From contig WNYE01000030.1 of the NCBI GenBank assembly GCA_021396245.1, forward strand, positions 62,001 through 126,000: a stretch of 64,000 bases of DNA, written 5' to 3'. Positions 1-9,331 of the stretch are shown here, piece after piece. The notes beneath the pieces were generated by a model that saw only the letters and a program-made list of their open reading frames with translations, searched no databases and had not been told where the DNA came from. This stretch comes from Sporothrix humicola. Lineage: Eukaryota; Ascomycota; Sordariomycetes; Ophiostomatales; Ophiostomataceae. Each line of letters opens with the position of its first letter. The stretch's first letter is position 1. The translations under genes were made by a program, and so were the position numbers.

Positions 1-101
1 TGCACACGTGGCTCAAGAAACTGGCCGACAAGGGCTTACTACGACAACTGGCCACTGGCGAGCCAGACGAACCAATCCTTGAGATCGATGAAATGGAATG
101 A
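1..101 (+). CDS. 3' end of an unidentified protein-coding gene
   Basis: An open frame runs from position 3 to a TGA at 99-101 and encodes 32 residues beginning HTWLKKLADKG and ending in an acidic tail, LEIDEME. The codons look like coding sequence: charged, helical, with no low complexity, and the frame closes just before an AT-rich, pyrimidine-rich stretch typical of a fungal 3' UTR. The next gene is convergent. The rest of the gene lies left of the window, so the family cannot be named. It could also be only the last exon of a longer spliced gene. Confidence 0.5.
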   Translation, partial: HTWLKKLADKGLLRQLATGEPDEPILEIDEME

Positions 102-458
102 CCGTCCGACACTCTAATAGACTAGTATCGGTCGCCCTGTTGCCTTTTTTATTTTATGTTATGTTTCCTTCTTTCAGTTAATCTCTTTCCGGGATTCAGT
201 TGGGTATGGACATGTCAAGTCTTTGGGATCACGGCGTTTAGAGGTAGCGGAATGTCTGTTATTGTCATGAAAAGCGTTAAATGCATAAACTTTAAGTATA
301 CCCAGGAGGGAGTCTGCCAACCCCGTGTTAATAATGCCTGTCCGTGGCGCCTCGCTATAGTAAAGCCAATGCGTCGTCTTCTATCATTCATAGTCTGCGT
401 GCAATCTATACCTTTACCCTTTCCGTTTCCTTTTCCTTTTCTTCTTGAATATCCCACC
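102..458. other. Convergent intergenic region
   Basis: This gap of 357 bases separates two convergent genes and must hold both 3' UTRs. A pyrimidine tract lies at about 412-446. I see no coding potential: the short frames here are not supported by codon pattern. Confidence 0.6.
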
Positions 459-2897
459 TCAATCGTCTGGGTAAAACTCGCGCAGGTTGGACACAAACGT
501 GCACGTTTCTCTGTCGAACCGCTTAAAGTGCTTGCCCGCCAGAAACATGAGCGCCTCGGGGATTAGGTCTGGGTCGGTGATAATCTCAACATTTCTCTGG
601 GACGTGACCTGGCGCTCGACACCCAGCCGCAGGCTCGTGTAGTATATCCCATCTTTGCTTCGTGGCCGTGCTGCAGCCCTTGCAGAGGCTGCTGCTACGT
701 CGTTATCTGCAAGCGGATCGCTGTTGGGGATGCTCACAGGCGTGCCTGGCCCACTGCCGCTGCTGTCCTCGGCGTCGCTTGGCGATGTCTCGCTGGGGTT
801 CGAGTTGTTGGGCACAGGCAAAGACTTCGGGCCATCGGGCGACCAGCCGTTGATGATGGCAATGTGACCGAAGCGGCGGTGGCGGAAGACCTGGCCGACG
901 CGGTAGTGAACCTTGTCGCAAATGTCCTGCGTGTAGCGGCGGCTGACAAGAGGCTGGCGCTTGTCGAGGTTGTATACCATCTTGATCATATCGCGCGGAT
1001 CCGTCCAACGGCGCTGGCGTTGATTCTGCGTCTGCGGGTCATAAGCACGCGGCGGGGGTCCGTTGTGGCGCCGTGGCGGTGGCAGTTCCTCGTTGCCGTT
1101 ATTGGCATTATTGGCATTGTTGTTGTTGCCAGCAGGTCCAGCGTTGCCGCCCCTGCCGCCCATGACGCGAGCAAAAAGATTGCTCAGACCGTCGCCTCCA
1201 TTGCTCTGGCTCAATTCCATGTACTTGTCGTACAGCGGCAGCAAGAATTTGGCAATGATCCAGACATCCTCGCTGTAAAAGTGGGCAAAGCGCGAAAGCA
1301 GGCCGTCCAGGTAGCGCTCCCAGCCAGGACTGTCAAGAGGCCGCATCAGAGTCGACGCCCATATTGTCGCGTACAGCATCGCCTGAATATTCATGTCCGG
1401 ATCGCCCCACCTCAGCTGGCGTGCTTGGGCGCTAAGTTCGGCGACGTTGGCCACCTGGTTAGCGTGGGTCCAGCTGGCCTCGATGTTGAGTGCCACGCGC
1501 AGCACGATCGCCGACGTCGGCGTGGGCAGCAAGTGCACATCGCGGTTCTCGACGATGCCCCAGTCAACCTCGGCAATGCTCTGCCGCAGACGCGCCAACG
1601 ACATCTCCTGGTCGTTGTTGTATGGATCGAGAAACATGCGCTCGCCGTTGTCTGGGAGTGATGCCGGCTGGCGCAGCATCTGCATAATCGCGCTCGAGTC
1701 GCGCGGTGAGGACGCCCACAGCTGTTGCAGTTGGAACGTCATTGTCGAGGCCTGGGGCGTAGCTGCGGCGGCAATAGCAATGGGAGAAACTGCATAGGAC
1801 GGCGTGTCGGAGGTCGCGGCCCCGGTATATCCTTCCCGTTCGCCTTCTCCAACGCCATCGCCGCCCAACCCGCCTTCTTCTATTCCATCGCCTGCCATCA
1901 GTCGCTCCTGGAGCGTCAATCGCCGGACAACGGGAGGCCCAGGTCGCTGTGGCTGCTTTGGATCCACAACTAGGGGCGTGCCGTCCACGGTTTCGCCCGC
2001 GGGCGCCAAGACGGTCGCGTGCACGTGGCCCGGCACGGCGCAGCAAAAGGTCCGCAGCCCGACCCGCTCGCCAATGCTCACAAAGATGGAACTGGAGATA
2101 ATGGGCAGCGAGTGATGCTGTGGGTCGGTGAGCGCATGGCCGATGAGGCAGTTGCGCACATTGCGATAGTTTAGGCTGGGGTCGGACATGCCGACCAGGT
2201 TTCGCGTCCGAAGCCAGCGCACAAGCGCATGTGCTCGTTCACGCACTGTCATCGATTCCACGCTCGGATTCTGGTGGTCGCCCCGGAACTCGTCTGCGAG
2301 TCGGTCAAAAATTCCCTCGATGCCGTCCATGTCCTCGTCGGCGTCGTGCAGCACAAACATGTCAAAGGCGCCCAGGGCACGGTCCAGCTGCCGGAACCCG
2401 TTCGACTGGGACAGCACCATGCACCACTCCTCGATCGCCAGCCCGCGGTGGATGCTGGCTAGTGCCGTGCTTGCATAGTATCGTCGCGTCAAAACATCGT
2501 CGGTTGCGTCGTCGGGGAGATGGTACTGCTCCAGCAAAAAGTCCTTGGCATTGAGCCCGCGTCGGCAGATCGCCTCCATGTGCCGTATACGGTTCACCTT
2601 GGATTCCACCACACGATCAAAGTGCCACGCCGTCCTGGAGTCACCGCGCCGGCGATCCAGCCACATCTGTTTCCAAGGCCCTTCGTTTGCTCGTCCGGCG
2701 CGAGCCAAACGAGAGCGCGATGGCGCTGCCCAGTGTCCAAAGTCGGAGCGGCATCGTGCGAGCCAGAGCTTGGGTTCCTGGCAGAGTTGGTAGAAGCGGC
2801 GGGAGACGAGCTGGACAGTGTCCACGATGTCGGTCGTGGGGATGAGGTAGAGAATATGGACGATAAGCTCGTCGGGCACCTTGTCGAAAGAAGCCAT
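459..2897 (-). CDS. F-box protein with transglutaminase-like and YccV-like domains (FBXO21 type)
   Basis: A single-exon gene of 812 residues. An N-terminal F-box is seen at about residues 4-53 (VPDELIVHILYLIP, then LVSRRFYQLC and PKLWLARC). Roughly residues 110-320 resemble the SirB1/transglutaminase-core-2 domain, including NCLIGHALTD and the PGHVHATV segment. From about residue 660 there is a YccV/HspQ-like domain (YRVGQVFRHRRFGHIAIING), split by a Ser/Pro/Asp-rich insert and resumed at YTSLRLGVERQVTSQRNVEI. This domain order is that of FBXO21, a substrate receptor of SCF ubiquitin ligases, so it probably recruits substrates through Skp1. A Gly/Asn-rich low-complexity stretch lies near residues 585-620. 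The substrate cannot be told from sequence. The ATG opens the F-box directly, which supports this start. Confidence 0.9.
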   Translation of the reverse strand: MASFDKVPDELIVHILYLIPTTDIVDTVQLVSRRFYQLCQEPKLWLARCRSDFGHWAAPSRSRLARAGRANEGPWKQMWLDRRRGDSRTAWHFDRVVESKVNRIRHMEAICRRGLNAKDFLLEQYHLPDDATDDVLTRRYYASTALASIHRGLAIEEWCMVLSQSNGFRQLDRALGAFDMFVLHDADEDMDGIEGIFDRLADEFRGDHQNPSVESMTVRERAHALVRWLRTRNLVGMSDPSLNYRNVRNCLIGHALTDPQHHSLPIISSSIFVSIGERVGLRTFCCAVPGHVHATVLAPAGETVDGTPLVVDPKQPQRPGPPVVRRLTLQERLMAGDGIEEGGLGGDGVGEGEREGYTGAATSDTPSYAVSPIAIAAAATPQASTMTFQLQQLWASSPRDSSAIMQMLRQPASLPDNGERMFLDPYNNDQEMSLARLRQSIAEVDWGIVENRDVHLLPTPTSAIVLRVALNIEASWTHANQVANVAELSAQARQLRWGDPDMNIQAMLYATIWASTLMRPLDSPGWERYLDGLLSRFAHFYSEDVWIIAKFLLPLYDKYMELSQSNGGDGLSNLFARVMGGRGGNAGPAGNNNNANNANNGNEELPPPRRHNGPPPRAYDPQTQNQRQRRWTDPRDMIKMVYNLDKRQPLVSRRYTQDICDKVHYRVGQVFRHRRFGHIAIINGWSPDGPKSLPVPNNSNPSETSPSDAEDSSGSGPGTPVSIPNSDPLADNDVAAASARAAARPRSKDGIYYTSLRLGVERQVTSQRNVEIITDPDLIPEALMFLAGKHFKRFDRETCTFVSNLREFYPDD

Positions 2898-4307
2898 GCT
2901 GAAGGCTGGACGTTTGGGCAGGCCAAAGGGGCCGTGTCCGCGCGGATGGCTACGGATGTGTGACTACAGTCATGCGCCACGGATGTCTGAAGTGGTCTCC
3001 GTATTCGAAAAGAAGGCGCTCTGAAGATGTCTTGACTAGAGTTGGGCGCAAAGGAAAGCCAATGGACGGAGAGTACACGTGGGGCGATTCAAAAGGTCCT
3101 CGAATACAGCGAAGTGCCGGCGTAGATGGTAAATGGGTGCGATGGATGGATGTAGATTAAGAGATGTATTGCATGGCCTTGTGTCATGCACCAGCAGGGT
3201 GTAGGAAGATCGTGGGAGTTTGTTGTGATTGAGGGGTCTTTGGATTGCGATTTTATTCTTGTAGTATAGGTCGTTCAAAATACCGATGGTTGGGGTCTGT
3301 TAGTTGGGAAGTGGCGACCCAGGAACCGTTTTTTTGCGGAACGGCTAGACTACAGTGGCGTGCTCCAGGGTACTGAGTGCCTGTAGCAAATGTTAATGGA
3401 CAATGTGCGGGGTGCTCCCGAGTTACGTAAGATCTGGCCAGGGGCAGGTGCACGGAGCAGCGCTGAAATACAGGTCTGGCTGAGCAGAAGCAGCTAACTG
3501 CCGAACGGCCACGAACTGGCGGGTCAGTCCGTCATCCGAAAGCTTTCATTGTGCTTCAGACGACGAGGTCAACAGTGTAATACTGGTATTAACGGTCAAA
3601 ATGAAGGTCAAAATGCATTTATTCTTATTTCTAGAATGTGCCATTGAGCAAAAATCAACCGCAAAATAAACAAAAACAAAGAACGTGAGTGCAAAACACA
3701 AAATACAGCCGTCAATTTGGTATCCTGTTGAACAAAACCTAATAGATGACAGCGCCCAATGTCCTTTTTCTGTCCCGACGCCGATGTGCTGTCAAGTTTC
3801 CTCTTTTGTCTTCTTTTCGTCTTTCGTGTCGTAGTGTTTGACATGGTGTTGTGTGTAAAAGAGAGGAAAAAGAGAAAGAAAAAGAAGAAGAAAAGAGAAG
3901 CGGGGAAAGGCAAACAGCAAAACAAAAACTCGCCAATATGACCCAGACATTAAACGTTGAAGAGATTCGAGTGGGAGAGATGAGGGGAGGAGATGAGGAG
4001 AAGATATGAGAAGAGAGGGGAACGAAAGATATCGAGAAACAAGAAAAGGTATGAGAAAATTGCAAAAATTGGCACAATATAACAAAAAGGTACAAGGCTT
4101 CTCTTCTATGCAAAGGCAGAACGCCCAGACGTTGCACACGCTCGTATCACGCTTCCATCATGCCTAGCATATTCCAGCCAGGCTTGCTTCGCCTGAGCCC
4201 AAATCCCATTCACGAGACTCGGCTGGTCTCTCGTGAACAGACCACATGCTGTCTTCGTCATCCACTTCGTTGGTCGCTCGTCGTTCGACGCTCGCCACTC
4301 CCAGCCT
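2898..4307. other. F-box gene promoter and 3' flank of the phosphatidylserine synthase gene
   Basis: Both neighbours are on the minus strand, so this 1.4 kb should contain the upstream gene's 3' UTR (right part) and the F-box gene promoter and leader (left part). An A/G-rich run at about 3860-4040 on the plus strand is a C/T-rich run on the transcribed strand. No frame with coding character was found. Confidence 0.5.
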
Positions 4308-5229
4308 TTACGGCTTGGGGATGTGGATCGTCTTGCTCGTCATCAAGCAGCCGTGGATAACAAACAGCAGAGCAATCGGGTGCATCTCGTAGGCCGTGCC
4401 CGAGAACCATGTGCCCAGCGGCAGGTTGTCCAGGATCCAGCCTTGGCTGATCCAGTATGCCATGAGCGCGTCAAGGCCCAGACTGGTCGGGATGGGCGTG
4501 CCCTCAAAGTACGACGCCTTGCCGGTCTTGTCCTTGGGGATGACGGCAGTGGTGACGTTGAAGCGGGCCAGACGGGTCAGGCCGCAAAGAACAAAGAAAG
4601 CAAGCAGGACGTGGTCGATCGTGGAGCGGATGCCAATCGAGAAGGCGACGGCGGCCGGGGCGACGCCAAAGGAGATGAGATCGGCGAGCGAGTCAAGCTC
4701 CTGGCCCATCATGCTGCTCTTCTTACGCCACCGAGCAACCTTGCCATCCATAGCATCGAAGAAAAGACCGAGCGGGAGGAGGGCCAGGGCGGTCCACAGG
4801 TTGCCGCGGGATGTCGGGTCGAGGCAGTACCGGAGCGAGGAAAAGATGGAGAGAATACCGCAGAGGCCTGTGAGACACACGGAAGAAGAACGGGTCAGTA
4901 CAAGGTTGCCAAGAAACATGGAGGGGGAGGGGGGAGACAAGGGTGCGGGAAACACTGGCGCTGCGCCGCATCAAAACATACCGTTGAGCTCCGTGATGAA
5001 ATCGGCCATGTGCAGGGCGCGAATGAGAGAGAAGTGACCGGGATCCGTTGACAGGAGAATCTTTTGCTTGTCATAAGCTGTATCTGAGTTAGTATGGGTA
5101 AACCATGTGAGAAATGTCAAGCGTAGAGGCCAAACCATGCGTACCTGGTTGACTGAACTCGGCGCTGCCGTTCGTCGGCGCGGAGCCACTGCTGCTGCCG
5201 TTCGCCATGGTTGAGGTGCGTCTAGACAT
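4308..5229 (-). CDS. cho1: CDP-diacylglycerol-serine O-phosphatidyltransferase (phosphatidylserine synthase)
   Basis: Three exons on the minus strand: 5229-5145, 5077-4982 and 4867-4308, with introns of 67 and 114 nt; the frame closes exactly, giving 246 residues. The CDP-alcohol phosphatidyltransferase signature is complete: DAMDGKVAR, eight residues, then GQELDSLAD, matching D-x2-D-G-x2-A-R-x8-G-x3-D-x3-D. The acidic residues bind the divalent metal and the CDP-DAG. Hydrophobic helices flank it, consistent with an integral ER membrane enzyme making phosphatidylserine from CDP-DAG and serine. The segment DFITELNGLCGILSIFSSLRY, which crosses the exon 2/3 junction, is typical of the family and supports that junction. 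A second in-frame ATG at 5208 (Met8) has a better context (ACCATGG) and may be the true start. Confidence 0.94.
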
Positions 5230-6851
5230 GGAGGAGAGGAGGAGAGTTCGTAGTGTGAGAGGTGAGTGAAGAGGAAGAGGAAATCGTTTGAGAGGCCGGT
5301 CGTCGAAGTTTCGTCGAAGTTTGGCGGCGGGCGAGTGAGGAGGAAAGGGCGGTCGCGAATGACGTTGGGGTGAAAGAGGGAAGGAGAAGGGTAGAGGAGA
5401 GGGTGAGGAGAAGAAAGGAAGGAAAGGGCTGGAAAGGTGGAGCTTGCCGATGCGGACCGTAAAAGAACAGGAAGGAAGGAGATAAACTGTCGCAATCACT
5501 CTCAGGTTTCAGAGTGCACTTTCAACTTTCAAAGGTTGGGGGCAAGGCGGAGAAGAAGAAATGAGAGGCTTTGCAAGCTGGGCAGAAAAATAAAGAACCG
5601 GTGAGGGAGAGGAGAAGATGCACTGTATCCTGTATTTTCTATTAAAAAATTTTGTTGGTTGAGGACCCAAAAACTGTTGACGTTGACGAACGCCCTATAT
5701 TTTCAAGCGGCGCGGGACTAACTGACGCAAGAAGAAGAAAAAAAATAAAGTACGCTAACGCAGAGCAGCAAAGCCAAGTTATCAAAGTAGGCAGGCGGTC
5801 AGAGAAATAGAAGGATAAAAAGGTCCTGGCAGTCGGCTGGCTGGGTAAATAAAGTTTTTCGATGAGCCGTGGAGTTTATGGTTCTTTGCTCTTTCCTTAC
5901 GTAGCTTTGCAGCTTCCTGCCCAACTTTGCATGATGTGAGACGAAGGAGGCAGCAGGGCAGCTGTCGTGAAGGAAGGAGGTGGGGGACAGACCTGGCCAG
6001 ACCTGTATCCAGTCTCAAAGGCCAGGCCACCCCGAGCCGGCCTCTTTCATTTTACTGCCCCCATTCTCGGTTTTTTGGCTTGTGATCTTAGCCCGATGGC
6101 GCTAAAGATCTGTCCTCATATTCGCTTTTCTGGGTCTTTTTTTGCCGCACAGGCGCCCTCCTTTCCTTGGGGCGAGCGAACAGGGGCGATTTCGAGGGGA
6201 CGTGCGGCAGTGCAACGGGCCTCACAACCAACTTGAAGTTGTTAGTGAGAGAGCTCTCCAACAGAATTGGAGCCTGTTTTTGCTAGGGAGCTAGGGCATT
6301 CATTGACAGTGACACCCCCGGCAGTAGCACCAAAAGTCTGAGACCTATGATATCAGCGATTTCCCATTTGCCGTTTATTTAATTCCTGTTTCGTCCTCAC
6401 ACAAAACGACAATTGGCCGTCGTCATACAATATCCCCACACATACGAATTAGCATCCTGGCATGGTAACAAAAGACTTGCAATCATGTCAATAACTGTGA
6501 CGTGGATGCACCGTTTTAAAAACGAATACACTCATGCAATTATCACGATAATAAATGAAAACGGCACAGATCGAGAGAAAAAGCCAGGAAAATATTGGAT
6601 TAAAAAGACCCAAGCCAGATAACCATGTGGCAATCTCTGTTCCTATCTACCAAATTAATAACAAAAAAGACCATCTGTAGTTAAACCCACTGTATGTATA
6701 CGTGATTATGTGTATATGTGTATGTGCAAGGAAAGCAAGGTCATGCAGGCATGCAAAGACGAGAAAAGTAAAGGAACGTGAAAAAATAGTCGCAAAAAAT
6801 AGGGAAAATGCAAGAGAGCGCAGAAAAGAGAATGGGTATGCCCAAACAAGA
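5230..6851. other. Intergenic region upstream of the phosphatidylserine synthase gene
   Basis: Between two minus-strand genes. The stretch just above 5230 is purine-rich on the plus strand up to about 5610, so the leader of the synthase mRNA is pyrimidine-rich. The right part, about 6350-6850, is AT-rich and should hold the metallopeptidase 3' UTR. Nothing else is supported. Confidence 0.5.
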
Positions 6852-9331
6852 TTATTTCGTAATGAGGACCGCAAACGAGTCGACCCAGGAACCGCAAGAA
6901 CCAGACACGCCGCAAATGGTGTATCCTCTTGGTGGGATCAATGTATGTCTATTTTTGTTAGCATAGATCTAGGGCAAGTAGGAGTTGCACAGGGGGAGGG
7001 GACGTGGACATACCCAGAACCGCCATGGGCGTTGCCGTACATGGGCGACCGCCGACCCAGGCTCGTCAAGATTTGGAGGCCATCAATCCAGGCTCCCGAG
7101 CGGACATTGAAGCCGGTGATGTATTCACCCCGCCGGACATCTAGACTGTTAGTATACGAGACATGCACAAATCAGTAATTCAAAACAATTGATGCAACTG
7201 GCTTACCCATTTCAAAGGTGTCTCCGCCCGGCTTACCGCCACGCTTGCCAAACAGCTGCCGCGAGTCATCGTCGTATACAAACTCCACACCGTCCAGGGC
7301 CCGGCCGTGGTAGAAGATCACCCGCGAGAGCACACGGTCTTGCCGCTGTGCGCTCGTAAAGATCACCTCGTTGACCTGCGTGCCCTGCATCGAGCCGCGG
7401 CCCAGCTTCGCACTACGGTACGCTGTCTTGCCCATGAGGATGCCGCCGCTCAGCTTGGTAGACGACTCCTTGGACACGAGATGGCGCACGTCGTCGATAA
7501 CCAGCGTGCCGCCGCCCCAGGCCCGGATGGCAATTTTGATCGGATCCTTCCGGCGCTTGGCCTCGGGAAGCCGATTGCGAATATCCTGCTCGGTCAGGAC
7601 CACCTGCCGTTGCAACGGTGCGCCATTGTCGAGCGGGTACTCGATCCACGATTTGCACACACTGTCGCCCTCGGCGTGCAGTTCGATATATGCCACACCC
7701 GACGCCGCCGTTATAGCCACACAGTTGCCCTCGATCGGCCAGGCTTGGACACTATCGTCGACTTGCAAAGGAGGGTCGTTCGGTAGTCGGAAGCAGGGGT
7801 GTGTGCGGAAGTGCAGGCAGTCGAGGCGGTGCCACGTACATTCGTCCTTCTCGAGCACCAGGCCGCCCTTAGACTTAGTTCGTGTTGAGTACGCTTCGCG
7901 GGTGAGGAAACTGCGGTTGAATCGGACGTAGTCGCGCAGCATGACGCCGCTCTCGCGGTGTGGTAGGCCGAGCAAGTGGCCCGTCTCGTGCAAGTGTGCG
8001 CCGATGCCAATGTTGGCCGCCTCCCAAGAACTGCCCGACTCGCCAGCGTCGTTGGCCACATAGTTGAGGTCTGTTGGCGTGCAGTCGCTAAATGCAGGGA
8101 CCACCTCCTCGAAGCAGGTCGGGTAGCTCTGCATGCCGTGGGAGCCAAAGACACCGACGCGGATATCGCCAGCGCCTCCACCGAGGGCCGCATGGCCAGT
8201 GATCATCTGGGCACCCTTGTCCCAGTGCGCATCGAGGAGCAGGATAGAGACATACATGGTCTGGCCGGCCTTTGGTTGGAAGTAGTTGCGAACCGCGTCG
8301 ATTGCAATGCTGTAGAGAGCATCGCGGTTCTTCGCCTTGGCATTCTGCTGCGCGTTGTCGAGGCTCCGGAGTTCGGCGATGGTCTTGTCGGTACGGATAA
8401 TATGGATGCGCGCCTCGGAGCGCATCTGGCCAAATTCACGGTCCCTCAGGTTGGCCGTGCCCTGCGTCCACTCCTCTTCGAACCGGAATACGCGGCGGCC
8501 GAGCCGGTTGCGCCACATCTGCTCAGCCGTGAAGCTCTGCCACAAGTACGCAGCCATGCGGAACTTGCGGATCGCCGTCTCCAGGCCGTTGCCCTCGCGC
8601 TCGATGCGGGCAGGAACAGCGTCAAAGGTGCCGGGAGAATCCTTGGCTAGAAGAATGGCCAGCTGCAATGGTGGCGAACCAGTGGGTGGGACCATGTGAA
8701 CAGTAAGGTAGGAGGAATGGATGGGATTCGAGGTGCCGCTGTTGGCCAGCTTTGGGCTCGCAAAATCGAAGCCCAGCTTGTTTGCACCAGGCATGAGGTA
8801 TACCAGGGCCTTGAAGTGCGACTCTGTCACAGGCCACTCCACAGGTGGGAAGCCATCGTCCAGACGGCTGACAGTGACGACGCCGTCGAGGCTCTGCTGG
8901 GTGCCATCGCCAATAGTACCGTTGATGATCAACACCTTCTGGTACGCCCAAGAATTATCGCCAATGTTTGTGATGCGCGGGGAGTAGGGCGAAACGGGCA
9001 GTGCGCGGCTGCTGCCGTTCGTCATGGGAGACCCGAGACCCGCCATGCCGTTGACGCTGTATCTTTTGGAATTAAGAGATGTCGAGCTCGTGGAAGATGG
9101 GAGTGGCGGAATTGGTGGAACGAAAGGAGGTGTTGTGTTACCACGGGAAGCTTGGAGATGCAGGTTGGGGTCGGATTGGTGGCCAAGCGAAGGCGGCGTG
9201 AGTGAACCGCTGGTTGGAGTCGTGCCGTGACTATGACCGCCGTCGCTCGAGGTATCTGTAGATTTCTCAGTCTTGAAGCTGGCTCTGGATTTCCTGCGAA
9301 GCTGCTTGATGCTGAGGAAAGAAGGAGCCAT
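6852..9331 (-). CDS. Zinc metallopeptidase with C-terminal jacalin-like lectin domain (YIL108W / SPAC607.06c family)
   Basis: Three exons: 9331-7207, 7140-7014 and 6948-6852, with introns of 66 and 65 nt; frame closes at 782 residues. The motif HETGHLLGLPH, with its first His at about residue 448, is an extended HExxHxxGxxH zinc site of the fungal 'putative peptidase family' metallopeptidases. From about residue 650 to the end there is a jacalin-type beta-prism: the segments EYITGFNVRSGAWIDGLQI, TSLGRRSPMYG and GVSGSCGSWVDSFAVLI are rebuilt only when both introns are removed, which strongly supports the splicing. There is no signal peptide, so the protein is probably intracellular. The start MAPSFLSIKQLRRKSRASF was chosen; the frame stays open 112 codons upstream, but that extension is a K/E/R-rich low-complexity run and is more likely leader. 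The substrate and the glycan ligand are unknown. Confidence 0.9.

Noticed and set aside
864..1661. 265-codon frame on the plus strand
   Set aside because: Lies wholly antisense to the F-box gene and has no motif of its own.
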